A stretch of DNA of 51,006 bases, from assembly GCA_019243635.1 (NCBI GenBank), contig JAFAUB010000005.1, forward strand, positions 1 to 51,006, read 5' to 3'. The notes beneath the pieces are model-generated. The model was not told the origin of the DNA, ran no database searches, and worked only from the letters and a program-made list of their open reading frames with translations. Shown one piece after another: positions 1-8,601 of the stretch. Numbering within the stretch: the stretch's first letter is position 1; each line of letters starts with the position of its first letter. The DNA comes from Pseudonocardiales bacterium. GTDB taxonomy: Bacteria > Actinomycetota > Actinomycetes > Mycobacteriales > Pseudonocardiaceae. The position numbers were made by a program, and so were the translations under genes.

Positions 1-118
1 GTAAGCGAGGAGGTGCATCCGGAACCGGGACGTGGGGCTGGAAAATGGCCCTGAACACGCTGGTCGTTCTCTTCCCAGGGCGACTACCTCTGTGATAAGA
101 TGATGCTATCAGTCATCC

Positions 119-954
119 GTGGCTTACACGGAAAAAATGACAAGCTCTGCTGCCGGGAGCGCTGCCCGGCATCCTGCCCCCAGCGTGCTCGGCTTGGACG
201 ACACCGACCGCTTCACCCAGGTGATCGCCCAGCTCAGCCGGGTCGATCCGCAGGTTATTGAGTACTTCCGCCGGCTGTTGGCCGAGCACTACACCGGGGA
301 CAAGATGCTCGGCCCCCGCCAGCTCCTCGGAACGGCCATGGCCCAACTCGATGTGCTCGGCACACTGCGCAAGCAAGCTCACACGCCCGTGGCCAAGCCG
401 CTGCTGCGAACGCTCGCCCAGTACGCTGAGTTCGTCGGCTGGCTTCAGCAGGATGGCGGCGACCTTCGCACTGCGGTGTACTGGTCGGATCGAGCTACCC
501 AATGGGCGCAGTCTGCAGCTGACTACCAGATGGTTGCCTACCTGCTCATCCGCAAGAACAACATCGCTTGCCTGGCCGACGATGCCACGACTGCCGTCGA
601 TTTGGCTGCGGCCGTTCACGACGTCCCCGGCAGGATTGAACCGAGGATTCGTGCCCTACCGGCCCAGCAGGACGCCCGCAGCTGGGCGATGATCGGCGAT
701 ACTGACCGCTGCCAGCGCCAACTAGACACCGCAACCGAGCTGCTGGGCATGCATTCCGGCGAGACTGATCCGGCCGGGCCCGTCTACCTTCAGCACTATT
801 CTGCTCAACTCGGGCTGGCCTGTCTCGACCTCGCCTGTCACACCGGATCAGCACGCATCAGCAAGGAGCTGCAGCCCTCTACGGGGCACTCCTGACCAGG
901 TGGTCCGACCAGCCCGATACCCGCGCCTTCCACGACGCCCTTGCCGGAAGCTGA
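119..954 (+). pseudogene. Decayed XRE-family regulator, TPR-like C-terminal part only
   Basis: The readable protein (from GTG 119 to a stop at 895) matches the C-terminal helical-repeat part of actinobacterial XRE/DUF397-partner regulators; typical stretches are 'VIEYFRRLLAEHY', 'YAEFVGWLQQDGGD' and 'AVYWSDRATQWA'. The N-terminal helix-turn-helix is absent, and an in-frame stop at 101-103 shows it is not just upstream. Near position 873 the frame breaks: one base appears lost after the CAG codon. Reading in the shifted frame restores a plausible ending ('ALLTRWSDQPDTRAFHDA') with TGA at 952-954. So the gene is truncated at the 5' end and frameshifted near the 3' end. Intact relatives sit next to a DUF397 gene, and one is present just downstream, also broken. 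The family assignment is from memory of the repeat pattern; the frameshift is seen directly. Confidence 0.6.
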
Positions 955-995
955 CCCTAGATTCCAGACATCCGGCGGTCGGCGTCGCTGGACCG

Positions 996-1135
996 ATGAT
1001 GGCGGGAACACCAAGGTGGCGTGGATGGTCCATCTGTGGTCGGGCCGTCTGACACGCTGTTGCGGCTCGCCGCTAGCCGCGCGGTCCGGCTCCTGTTCAC
1101 CTCGTGCGCGCACGGGGACCGGCGGCCATTCGGAG
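996..1135 (+). repeat. Orphan duplicate of the rpmE promoter/leader region
   Basis: This stretch aligns with 6245-6392, immediately upstream of rpmE. Shared blocks include 'CGGGAACACC', 'GATGGT', 'GCGGTCCGGCTCC', 'GTTCACCTCGTGCGCGC' and 'GGCGGCCAT'. The SigR-like GGGAAC at 1004-1009 keeps exactly 18 nt to GTC at 1028-1030, where the downstream copy has GTT. No rpmE reading frame follows. The copy lies between the two decayed regulator genes, so it is probably a leftover of duplication or rearrangement; whether it is transcribed cannot be seen. Confidence 0.7.
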
Positions 1136-1251
1136 CGGCCTGGATCGGCTTCACCGTTCTACGGTTTGATCAGGACGCCCGCTCGGCCATGATCTGAATG
1201 CAACAGCGATGGGTCAGGTGGAGTCTCGAAACCTGGTCATCCATCTGGCTG

Positions 1252-1481
1252 ATGAGAAAAAATATGATCAGAACCATCCCAGACTTCATCCACGCGGCGT
1301 GGCGCAAGAGCACCCATAGTGGGGACAACGCCGGCCAGTGTGTGGAACTGGCGTTCTTGGGTACGGCCGTGGGGCTCCGCGACTCCAAGGACAAGGCAAC
1401 GGCCCCATCCTCCTCGTCACCTCCGGCGAGCGGGCCGCGTTCCTCGCTGAGGCGAGGGACGGAGAGTTCAGCCAGCGGTAG
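1252..1481 (+). pseudogene. DUF397-domain protein with a one-base frameshift
   Basis: ATG 1252 opens a DUF397 domain: 'AAWRKSTHSGDNAGQCVELAF' is split by family-typical spacing and followed by 'VGLRDSKD'. After GAC at 1390-1392 the frame is lost. Shifting to a codon at 1395 restores the rest of the domain ('GNGPILLVTSGERAAFLAEA', then a DGEF motif) with a stop at 1479-1481. A single missing base at about 1393 explains this. DUF397 proteins are about 60-75 residues and are encoded next to XRE regulators of the kind seen at 119-954, with which they act in actinobacterial developmental regulation (for example WhiJ/BldB-type systems). In the uncorrected frame a fused, unrelated tail runs to 1515. 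A sequencing error is possible, but the neighbour gene is also frameshifted. Confidence 0.7.
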
Positions 1482-1701
1482 CGGCGGTGTCTTGATGCGG
1501 CAGGGTGACTACTGATGCCGATCAGAATCGTGCACATCGAGGGTCTCCAGGTCCAAGAAAAGGGGACGTCACACCACTGGTCCCACTGGCGACGACGCCA
1601 CCAAACCCGCGCCCGCGCATTCCACTATCAGCGACAACACCTCATACATCACAAGATGAGGCTGTAGTACTAATGAGAGGGCGCCCTGAAGAGCATGTTC
1701 G

Positions 1702-2637
1702 TCAAGAGGTTGGTATCAGGGTGGTTACCAGACTACCCGCGAGGGGGGCGAGGATGCTGAATCCTGCGGCAAAAATGCTCCCCGCGCTTGGCTGGGCAGA
1801 CAATAGCGCGTCGAAGTCGCTACGTGCCTCATGCCAGTCATGCGGCGGCAGTCCGTTCTCTGGGACTGGCAAGAGCCGGTCACGCATGTCAACGACACAC
1901 TCCTGCCACGCGACGTATGCCGGCACGAACGTGAGAGCGCTCAGCACAGTGAAGAACCCGCCGTATGTGAGAATGCGATCCACGGGAAAATCGCCGGCCG
2001 ACGCGCCGTCGGCAATCAACGCGCTACGCAAGGCGCCGGCGGTCAACACCGCACCGGAGATAACCACAGCGAAGCTGACGAGGAATCGCTGCATTGCCAC
2101 CCTGATCCACAACAATTCAAGGACGACCCGACCCGCCCTTTCCTCGGTCACCTCCCTGAATGTTACCTGTTTCAGCGCGGACAGCCTTGCCTGCGCGAGT
2201 AGGAGCCCAAGAAAGGAAGGGCTAACGAATATTCCGGCGACGATCGTGAACAATGTGACGCGTTCGAAAAGTAGCCACAGGAGGAATTCTTTACCGCTGA
2301 TCAACGCACGCGGCCCAAATATTACCAGTAACCCAGCCGCAAGCCAGGCAACGACTGCCCGCCAGACCGCACGTCGCCCTGTCGCTCGGGCAAGAATACG
2401 GAAGGCAGGCCATGTAGTGATTCCTGCGGCAGCCGCTGCGGCGACTTCCGCGGCGAGAGCCCAGGTCCATACATCGAACTCCGGTCGGTTTGCAAAACGT
2501 TGGCTTGCATCCGTATGTCCAGTCCCCAGGCGCAACAGCAGCACGCTCCCGCTCGCCGCTGCGAGCGCGGCAAGCAGGATTGCTCTGCCTGAGCCCGAGG
2601 GCGGGACACTTGAAGGTGCTGTCTCGTCAGTCCGCAC
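1702..2637 (-). CDS. Multi-pass membrane protein of unknown function
   Basis: About 311 residues if GTG 2637 is the start, with roughly seven hydrophobic segments. Examples are 'AILLAALAAASGSVLLL', 'AVVAWLAAGLLVIFG', 'FTIVAGIFVSPSFLGLLLA', 'FLVSFAVVISGAVLTAGAL' and 'GFSILAPLAGSLVTTLI'. I recognise no family. The open frame continues upstream to 2784, but that extension ('GTLRSTTRH') reads as an IS110 transposase scrap, so a start inside the frame is more likely; 2637 and 2715 are both GTG. A long open frame on the opposite strand (1505-2815) is Arg/Ser/Pro-rich and lacks the hydrophobic pattern, so I take it as a shadow. It is isolated among decayed genes and no operon partner is visible. Whether it is expressed is unknown. 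Confidence 0.6.
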   Translation of the reverse strand: MRTDETAPSSVPPSGSGRAILLAALAAASGSVLLLRLGTGHTDASQRFANRPEFDVWTWALAAEVAAAAAAGITTWPAFRILARATGRRAVWRAVVAWLAAGLLVIFGPRALISGKEFLLWLLFERVTLFTIVAGIFVSPSFLGLLLAQARLSALKQVTFREVTEERAGRVVLELLWIRVAMQRFLVSFAVVISGAVLTAGALRSALIADGASAGDFPVDRILTYGGFFTVLSALTFVPAYVAWQECVVDMRDRLLPVPENGLPPHDWHEARSDFDALLSAQPSAGSIFAAGFSILAPLAGSLVTTLIPTS

Positions 2638-2757
2638 CCGGCACAGCGTCTCACGTCTGCGGTGTGCTGTCCGCGACAATCCTCTGACGGCCAGGAGACG
2701 GCTCAGAGATCGCACGCGAGCGCCAGTTCCGAAGACTGTGGCGGATGCGCCATGGTG

Positions 2758-2945
2758 CCGTGTGGTGGACCGCAGTGTCCCCAACCCATGCGCCCAGGTG
2801 AGTCACCGCCGGTAACCGACGGTGTCCGTCGGGAAGCTACGAGTGTCGAGCAGCACCCCAGCATGCTGATCACCGCTGCGACAGGAAGGTCTTTGTGAGT
2901 GTCCACAGCGAGAATAACCTCGTCGGAATCAATGTGGGTATGGCT
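2758..2945 (-). mobile_element. Remnant of an IS110-family transposase (N-terminal fragment)
   Basis: The minus strand encodes 'DSDEVILAVDTHKDLPVAAV', the N-terminal DEDD-type start of IS110-family transposases (family pattern EVxLGVDTHKDxHVAAV). After a frame change near 2815 it continues as 'LTWAHGLGTLRS', which also fits the family. Only about 60 codons remain and no terminus can be defined. The scrap abuts the 5' end of the membrane-protein gene at 1702-2637 and creates a false upstream extension of that frame. It marks past transposition in this decayed zone. Confidence 0.65.
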
Positions 2946-3194
2946 GGGCTCGGTTGCACTCGGCCATCCTGGGCAGACTGTCACACGTCTGCGGCAGGCG
3001 GAGACCGGGCACACGGAGCTGATCTACCCCTGCTTGAGGCGAAGAGCCAGCTCGAGCCGGCTTGGGCGCACCAGGCAGCTGGCGACTGCGCTGCTGGGAC
3101 CGACGCCCGAGCCGCCGCACGCCGAATTGCTACTGATAGAGCGCCAAGGGTTTACGATCTGGAGCAGCACACCCGCAACCGAACGAGGGTGACG

Positions 3195-4562
3195 ATGACC
3201 GACATACCCGACCCGGCCGACGGAGCACCCCTCGACCTTGCCGAGATCAACAATATCGTCGACGCCGCGTCCAGCGCCGCGGTGGTGAATAAAAGGATCA
3301 CCAACGCCTATCACCGGCTGTCCGTGGCAGCCCGGCGCGAGCTGGAAGCGGGGCCGAGCCTCGACTGGTGCGGGTTCGCCAAGTGGGCCTCCCGCACGGT
3401 CGGGTTCGACCTGGACCCGACGCGCATCGGACTCCGCATCAGTGGGATCGCGGATCTGGCGCAGCAGTTGCTGGATCGGATACTGACGCCACTGGATCCG
3501 ATACTGCAGTCACTACCGGAGTCACGACTCCGGCAGTCAGAGTTACGCGACTTAATCCGCGACGTGGTGGAAGAGCTGCTGCGCAAGGGCGTCAACGTAG
3601 AAGACGGGCTGGTGGTCAAGGCGTTGCGGGCCAGCAACGCACTCATCTTCCGCGAGATGGGCTCGATATTCGTCCACTTGCTCGAGCGGCTCGGAGAGCC
3701 TCGCGCATCCAGTGCGCGGTCCGACACAGACTTCGCTCAGGAGATCGTCGACGCGAGGGCGCACATCACTCAGGAGAGCATCGACAAGATCGCTCACGAG
3801 ATCGTCGGCGAGGAGCTGAGCGGTCCGAGTAGATTTCTCGAGGCGCCGATCAACATCACGATGTTCGGGAACCCCAGTTCGGAGCCCCTCGTGAGGGCCG
3901 TCGACTTCTATCTGAGGGCTGCTCGGGAACCAGATCACCAGGATCAGCTCATGCTCGCCGGGAGCATGCAGTTCACGGTGTACGAGCAACAACGGGCTGA
4001 CCGGCTCATCACGATCGGCGCATGTGCTCCCATACGTTCGAAACTGATCCATTTTCTCAATCATGATTTGGGTGGACCGGAGATTCCCCCTCTGGAGCTG
4101 CTTCTCGCCGGCCGGGGAACGAACGATTCCCCTCTAAAGTCGCTTCTCGCCTCTCTGGAGCTGTTTCTCGCCGGCAGGGAAACGAACGATTCGACCAGTG
4201 GTTTTGCGAAGAAAGAGCTGATGCGCCAGATCATCAGTCTGATCGAGAACAGGTTTGTCTCCGTGCTCACCGAAGAGGTGCTCGTCCTAGAGATAGCCCA
4301 CGACCGTGTCCGTCTCGGACACCCCGAAGAGCTCCCCCACCCCCCGCAGGTCACGCCAGTCACACCGACGCTGCCGGACGTCATGGACGTCATGGCCAAG
4401 CAGGCCGGCAGCGCGCCGCCCAACTGGATCGACCTAAAGTACCGCCTCGGGTTCATCGCGAAGTACTTCGCCGCTTTTCAGCAGAACCCGGACGCACAGC
4501 AGAACCCGGACGCCCAGCACAACTCGGACGCCGCCGACGAGCCGCCACCCCTGCATGAGTAA
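3195..4562 (+). CDS. Unknown protein, 455 aa, with internal and C-terminal repeats
   Basis: I chose ATG 3195 because it follows GAGGG and the Asp/Pro-rich start looks natural; an in-frame extension to 2895 has no coding character. I do not recognise the family and see no signal peptide or membrane segment. The protein looks soluble and mostly helical. Visible features are a central 'FLEAPINITMFGNP' segment, a near-perfect tandem duplication 'LELLLAGRGTNDS'/'LELFLAGRETNDS' (nt 4092-4193), and a low-complexity end with the repeating unit QNPDAQ. It stands alone, with about 400 bp of debris upstream and a decayed NB-ARC gene convergent downstream. It is the only clearly intact gene on the plus strand before 5.4 kb. 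Confidence 0.7.
   Translation: MTDIPDPADGAPLDLAEINNIVDAASSAAVVNKRITNAYHRLSVAARRELEAGPSLDWCGFAKWASRTVGFDLDPTRIGLRISGIADLAQQLLDRILTPLDPILQSLPESRLRQSELRDLIRDVVEELLRKGVNVEDGLVVKALRASNALIFREMGSIFVHLLERLGEPRASSARSDTDFAQEIVDARAHITQESIDKIAHEIVGEELSGPSRFLEAPINITMFGNPSSEPLVRAVDFYLRAAREPDHQDQLMLAGSMQFTVYEQQRADRLITIGACAPIRSKLIHFLNHDLGGPEIPPLELLLAGRGTNDSPLKSLLASLELFLAGRETNDSTSGFAKKELMRQIISLIENRFVSVLTEEVLVLEIAHDRVRLGHPEELPHPPQVTPVTPTLPDVMDVMAKQAGSAPPNWIDLKYRLGFIAKYFAAFQQNPDAQQNPDAQHNSDAADEPPPLHE
4092..4193 (+). repeat. In-frame tandem duplication inside the 455-aa unknown gene
   Basis: Two copies of about 39 nt, 4092-4130 and 4155-4193, encode 'LELLLAGRGTNDS' and 'LELFLAGRETNDS' and differ at only a few bases. 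The 24 nt between them contain a partial third unit ('KSLLAS'). The low divergence suggests a recent duplication by slippage or unequal recombination. Confidence 0.75.
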
Positions 4563-4599
4563 GGACCGTCGACGCAGCCAACCGGTCACAATGACCCGG

Positions 4600-5217
4600 T
4601 CACCGTGGGCTCGTGCTGCCGTCGCGTCGCAGAGCGACGTAGACGATCTGCGGAACCTGTGAGGGAACGGCGCGTGGTGCACCGCGGTCGGAACTGGCGT
4701 GACCACCGGCATCGTCAACTTGTTCAGTCGAATGAGCCAAGGAGATCCATCCAGTGCTTACCCGGTTAAGCTCACAAAAGATGGCCAGGGCTTGCTGGAA
4801 GTGATCAGGCCTCGTGGAATCGACGGAGATCGAGATAGACAAGCCCGATGGGTACGCAGAATGAATGCTTCGGTCCCCGTGTCGTTGATTTCCCAACGTT
4901 AGACTGCTTGATGTCAGACGGTGAGTGCACCACCAGCGAAGTCTTGACCCATCCCCGCGGTGGCCCGCGATAGCGGAGATCACCACAGCGGCGGGCTCGC
5001 CACGGTCCAGCAGCTCATCAAGCCTGGCTAACTCGGCGTTCCGACCGGTGAAGAACGCTACGTCGGCAGGCAACTGCAGCAGCGCCGGTAGAGATGACAC
5101 ATGGGGCTGGTGAACGTGGGCACCGTCCTGGATCTCACGCGCTTGCACGACGTTGTCCGGGTTACCGGACAGCGCGTTGCTCGTTCCGCCCTTCGGCGGC
5201 TGTTCCCGCTCAGCCAT
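4600..5217 (-). pseudogene. Decayed NB-ARC/TPR regulator (AfsR-like) with internal deletion
   Basis: ATG 5217 starts 'MAEREQPPKGGTSNALSG', then 'NVVQAREIQDGAHVH' and 'LPADVAFFTGRNAELARLDE', the usual opening of actinobacterial NB-ARC/TPR proteins. The Walker A region near 4940-4975 survives only if two one-base insertions are corrected (GTAGMG, then KTSLVVH). Beyond it the NB-ARC core is missing. The frame then carries a TPR-like scrap, 'DHFQQALAIFCELNRV' (about 4766-4815), normally several hundred residues downstream. So a large internal deletion joined the N-terminus to a C-terminal TPR fragment, and frameshifts finished the gene. It would have been an ATP-dependent signalling switch. Confidence 0.6.
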
Positions 5218-5445
5218 GGCCTGCTGTGAAGAGTTAGCGCGAGCGGAGAGTTCGGCCCCGCAGTTCGCCGCGGACTTGCGCGCGATAGGGGGCGAAGTGT
5301 CGACACGGCAGCGCGCCGACAATGGCGGCGTTGTCAATGGGATTACCGGTACCGTCGGCTCAATGCCCGCGAACCGGTGAACTTCGCCGAACCTGCGTCA
5401 CCATCGTAGCCTGGCGGCGTCCGATGGGGTGCAAGACTGACGCCC

Positions 5446-6228
5446 GTGGTGGAGCTGAACGGCGCTGCGGCCGATGTCGACCAGGTCACGGCGCTGGCTT
5501 TGGTCAACTACGGTCACTTCACCTCGATGCGGGCCGATGACCAGTGGATACGTGGTCTGTCCCTGCATCTGGAACGTCTGGTGCGGGACTGCCACCGGGT
5601 CTTCGAGGCCGACCTGGACCCCGACCGGGTCCGATACCTCATCCGGCACGCGCTGGCCGGCAGCCCCCGGTCGGTGGTGGTCCGGGTGACCGTGTTCGAC
5701 CCCCACCTCCAGCTCGGGCATCCCGGCGCGGACGCCGAGCCGCACCTCCTGGTCACCACCCGACCGGCCGCGCCGACTCGGCCTCCCGCGCTGCGCCTCC
5801 AGTCGGTCCAATACCGCCGCGAGATGCCCGACGTCAAGCACGTCGGGTTGTTCGGCTCGCTTCGGCACCGGCGCAGCGCGCAGCGCAACGGCTTCGACGA
5901 TGTGCTGTTCACCGATGCCGACGCCGTCATCTCCGAAGCGGCCACCTCGAACATCGGCTTCGTCGACGGTGATCAGATCGTCTGGCCGCGGGCGGACCGT
6001 CTCTCCGGCGTGACCATGAGACTGATCAACCAGGCCCGCGATGAGCAGGTCACCACCGCACCGGTCACCCTCGGCCGGCTGGCCCACCTGGACGCCGTGT
6101 TCGCCACCAACGCCGCGGTCGGTGTCCGCCCGGTCAGTGCCGTCGACGGCATCCAGTGGCCGGCCGAGCACCCCGTTCTGGACACCCTGCGCGAGCAGTA
6201 CGCCGATATTCCCCGCGAGCGGTTGTAA
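5446..6228 (+). CDS. Aminotransferase class IV family protein (PLP-dependent)
   Basis: The 260-residue protein has the fold-type IV PLP enzyme pattern: 'YGHFTSMR' near the N-terminus, 'DVKHVGLFGSL' with the probable Schiff-base Lys131, 'DADAVISEAATSNIGFVDG' as the cofactor loop, and 'RLSGVTMRLI'. Members include 4-amino-4-deoxychorismate lyase, branched-chain and D-amino-acid aminotransferases; this shorter actinobacterial subgroup has no firmly assigned substrate that I know of. GTG 5446 is followed directly by another GTG, so the start is uncertain by one codon. It is the first intact housekeeping-like gene after the decayed zone and reads towards rpmE, which has its own promoter starting 25 bp downstream. 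Confidence 0.85.
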   Translation: MVELNGAAADVDQVTALALVNYGHFTSMRADDQWIRGLSLHLERLVRDCHRVFEADLDPDRVRYLIRHALAGSPRSVVVRVTVFDPHLQLGHPGADAEPHLLVTTRPAAPTRPPALRLQSVQYRREMPDVKHVGLFGSLRHRRSAQRNGFDDVLFTDADAVISEAATSNIGFVDGDQIVWPRADRLSGVTMRLINQARDEQVTTAPVTLGRLAHLDAVFATNAAVGVRPVSAVDGIQWPAEHPVLDTLREQYADIPRERL

Positions 6229-6252
6229 ACCGAAACGCTCGGCCTGATGTGC

Positions 6253-6279
6253 GGGAACACCGCGGCGGTGCCGATGGTT
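6253..6279 (+). promoter_or_regulatory. SigR/SigH-type promoter of rpmE
   Basis: GGGAAC at 6253-6258, 18 nt, then GTT at 6277-6279 fits the thiol-oxidative-stress sigma factor consensus (GGAAY-N16-19-GTT). In Streptomyces coelicolor rpmE is a known SigR target, which supports the assignment. The same arrangement, with GTC replacing GTT, is preserved in the orphan copy at 1004-1030. The start codon of rpmE is about 120 nt downstream, leaving room for a structured leader. Confidence 0.65.
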
Positions 6280-6321
6280 TCATCTTCATACGGGGTGTCT
6301 GGCAGACTGTCGCAGGGTTTA

Positions 6322-6392
6322 GCTGCCGGCCGCGGTCCGGCTCCGGTTCACCTCGTGCGCGCGAGCACGGGGACCCGGCGGCCATCAGGAGA
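6322..6392 (+). promoter_or_regulatory. Structured 5' leader of rpmE (candidate L31 leader)
   Basis: The leader can fold: GCTGCCGG near 6322 pairs with CCGGCGGC near 6374 (one G-U), enclosing a hairpin CGTGC/GCACG around 6353-6368. The orphan copy at 1060-1130 keeps an equivalent CGTGC/GCACG hairpin although bases between the arms differ. Autoregulatory L31 leaders are described in Actinobacteria; I cannot confirm that this matches that family. The ribosome-binding site AGGAGAG lies just after the structure. Confidence 0.4.
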
Positions 6393-6400
6393 GGACATTC

Positions 6401-6613
6401 ATGAAGCAGGGCATCCACCCGGAGTACGTTCAGACGCAGGTCACCTGCGGCTGTGGCAACTCCTTCGTCACCCGCAGCACCAAGCGCGACGGCCAGATCC
6501 ACGTCGAGGTGTGCTCCAACTGTCACCCCTTCTACACCGGCAAGCAGAAGATCCTGGACACCGGTGGCCGGGTGGCGCGTTTCGAGAAGCGCTACGGCAA
6601 ACGGCAGAAGTAG
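6401..6613 (+). CDS. rpmE: Ribosomal protein L31, zinc-binding type
   Basis: The 70-residue L31 of the large ribosomal subunit begins '[19 protein letters not shown]'. CxC at residues 16-18 and CxxC at 37-40 make it the zinc-containing (C+) form, and '[16 protein letters not shown]' is diagnostic. The start is an ATG preceded by AGGAGAG with ideal spacing. In actinobacteria the C+ form is often replaced by a Cys-less paralog under zinc starvation, and its gene is SigR-controlled; the upstream SigR-like promoter fits this. It precedes prfA and prmC in the usual order, and prfA begins 15 nt after its stop. Confidence 0.97.
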   Translation: MKQGIHPEYVQTQVTCGCGNSFVTRSTKRDGQIHVEVCSNCHPFYTGKQKILDTGGRVARFEKRYGKRQK

Positions 6614-6628
6614 GCCAGTGGGGATCGG

Positions 6629-7699
6629 TTGAGTCCGGTGGACACCGCGGCGGTTCAGGCGATGCTGGCTCAGCACGCCGAGCTGGAGCGTCAGCTCGCT
6701 GATCCCGCGCTGCATGCTGATCCCGACACGGCCCGTAAGGTGGGGCGGCGCTACGGAGAGGTATCCCGCATCGTACGGGTGGTTCGCGAGCTGGATCAGG
6801 CTCGCGGCGATGCCGAGGCCGCCCGCGAGCTGGCCGTCGAGGACCCTGCCTTCGTCGCCGAGGCGGACAACCTCGCCGACCGGATCCCGCGGCTGGAGAC
6901 CGAGCTGGCTGACCTGTTGCTTCCCCGCGACCCGCACGATGACTCCGACGTCGTCATGGAGATCAAGTCCGGGGAGGGCGGCGCGGAGTCCGCGCTGTTC
7001 GCCGGGGATCTGCTGCGGATGTACCTGCGCTACGCGGAGCGGCACGGCTGGCGGGCGGAGGTCCTTGATGCCACCGAGTCCGACCTGGGCGGCTACAAGG
7101 ACGTCACCGTGGCCGTGAAGTCATCACAGTCCGGCGTATGGGAGCGGCTGAAGTTCGAGGGCGGGGTGCACCGGGTGCAACGGGTCCCGGTCACCGAGTC
7201 CTCCGGGCGGATTCACACCTCGGCGGCGGGGGTGATGGTCTATCCCGAACCGGACGATGTCGAGATCGAAGTCGAGGACAAGGACCTGCGCATCGACGTC
7301 TACCGCTCCTCGGGTCCCGGGGGGCAGAGTGTCAACACCACCGACTCCGCGGTGCGCATCACCCACCTGCCGACCGGGGTCGTGGTGTCGTGCCAGAACG
7401 AGAAGTCGCAGATCCAGAACCGGATCCGGGCCACCGCCGTGCTGCGGGCCCGGCTGCAGGCGCTGGCCGAGGAGAAAGCCCAGCAGGAGGCCTCCGATCA
7501 GCGCCGCTCGCAGGTTCGCACCGTGGACCGGTCCGAGCGGGTGCGTACCTACAACTTCCCGGAGAACCGGATCTCCGATCATCGGGTCAGCTACAAGGCC
7601 TACAACCTCGACGCGGTGCTTGACGGAGACCTCGACGGGGTGCTGGACGCGCTGGTCGAGGCCGAGCGTGAGCTGCGCCTGCGGGAGCCGCTCGCGTGA
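6629..7699 (+). CDS. prfA: Peptide chain release factor 1 (RF1)
   Basis: RF1 reads UAA/UAG in the ribosomal A site and triggers peptidyl-tRNA hydrolysis. The 356-residue protein shows the catalytic GGQ at about 231-233 ('[15 protein letters not shown]') and the RF1-type PxT anticodon motif as PVT at about 187-189. The N-terminal coiled coil and normal length are present. The start is TTG 6629, 15 nt after rpmE; GTG 6638 is an alternative. The stop overlaps the GTG start of prmC by 4 nt, coupling the factor with the methyltransferase that modifies its GGQ glutamine. Confidence 0.97.
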   Translation: MSPVDTAAVQAMLAQHAELERQLADPALHADPDTARKVGRRYGEVSRIVRVVRELDQARGDAEAARELAVEDPAFVAEADNLADRIPRLETELADLLLPRDPHDDSDVVMEIKSGEGGAESALFAGDLLRMYLRYAERHGWRAEVLDATESDLGGYKDVTVAVKSSQSGVWERLKFEGGVHRVQRVPVTESSGRIHTSAAGVMVYPEPDDVEIEVEDKDLRIDVYRSSGPGGQSVNTTDSAVRITHLPTGVVVSCQNEKSQIQNRIRATAVLRARLQALAEEKAQQEASDQRRSQVRTVDRSERVRTYNFPENRISDHRVSYKAYNLDAVLDGDLDGVLDALVEAERELRLREPLA

Positions 7700-8601
7700 G
7701 TAGGCAACCGCTGCGCCTGGCGGTGCTCGAGGCGCAGCGGGTCCTCACGGACGCCGGTGTGGCCTGCCCTCGGGTGGACGCCGAGCTCCTCGCGGCGCAT
7801 GTCCTCGGTGTGCCGCGCGGGCGGCTGCCGATGGTCCCGCTGGTGGACCCGTCCGTGGTCGAGGCATTGCGCATGCTGGTGTCCCGACGCGCCGAGCGGG
7901 TACCGTTGCAGCACCTCACCGGGACCGCCGCCATGGGTGCCATCGACGTGGCGGTGGGGCCCGGCGTTTTCATCCCGCGCCCGGAGACCGAAGTGCTGCT
8001 GGCCTGGGGCCTGGCCGCGGTGCGGGGTGTGGCCCGTCCGCTGGTGGTCGATCTCTGCACGGGGTCCGGCGCGCTGGCGCTGGCGTTGGCGCACGCCAGG
8101 CCCGACGCGCAGGTTCACGCGGTGGAACGGGACGCGGTGGCGCTGAGCTGGGCGCGGCGCAATGCCGACACCCGAGCCGAGGCCGGGGACACGCCGGTGG
8201 CGCTGTACGCCGGTGACATCGCCGATCCGGGGCTGCTCGGCGCGCTGGATGGGATGGCGCACCTGGTGCTGTGCAACCCCCCCTACGTGCCGGTGGGGGT
8301 GCCGGTGGCGCCCGAGGTGGCCCTGCACGACCCGCCCGCCGCCGTCTTCGCCGGTCACGATGGCCTCGCCGTGATCCCTGACGTGGTGCGCACCGGTACC
8401 CGGTTGCTCCGCGAGGGCGGAAGTATCGCCATCGAACATGACGACTCGCACGCTGTGGCGGTCCCCGCGCTGCTGGCCGCCCGGCGGGTGCTCACCGATG
8501 TGGCCGACCACGTCGACCTCGCCGGACGACCGCGGTTCGCCACCGCCCAGCGGACCACACTGCCTGTCAGCCCAGAGTCGTCCCCTCGTCTGGGGCGTTG
8601 A
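7696..8601 (+). CDS. prmC: Release factor glutamine N5-methyltransferase
   Basis: PrmC uses S-adenosylmethionine to methylate the GGQ glutamine of RF1 and RF2. The 301-residue protein has the N-terminal helical domain, the SAM-binding motif '[15 protein letters not shown]' (about 117-131) and the catalytic NPPY at about 194-197. '[11 protein letters not shown]' is also family-typical. The GTG start at 7696 overlaps prfA by 4 nt. Its 3' end overlaps the convergent SGNH hydrolase gene by 35 nt, so the two transcripts must share a short antisense region. Confidence 0.95.
   Translation: MSRQPLRLAVLEAQRVLTDAGVACPRVDAELLAAHVLGVPRGRLPMVPLVDPSVVEALRMLVSRRAERVPLQHLTGTAAMGAIDVAVGPGVFIPRPETEVLLAWGLAAVRGVARPLVVDLCTGSGALALALAHARPDAQVHAVERDAVALSWARRNADTRAEAGDTPVALYAGDIADPGLLGALDGMAHLVLCNPPYVPVGVPVAPEVALHDPPAAVFAGHDGLAVIPDVVRTGTRLLREGGSIAIEHDDSHAVAVPALLAARRVLTDVADHVDLAGRPRFATAQRTTLPVSPESSPRLGR

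Noticed and set aside
1505..2815. Long plus-strand open frame opposite the membrane protein
   Set aside because: Its product is Arg/Ser/Pro-rich with no recognisable domain, whereas the minus strand encodes regularly spaced hydrophobic helices.
2895..3194. Upstream extension of the 455-aa unknown protein to 2895
   Set aside because: The extra 100 codons have no domain character, overlap the IS110 scrap, and a good ribosome site precedes ATG 3195.
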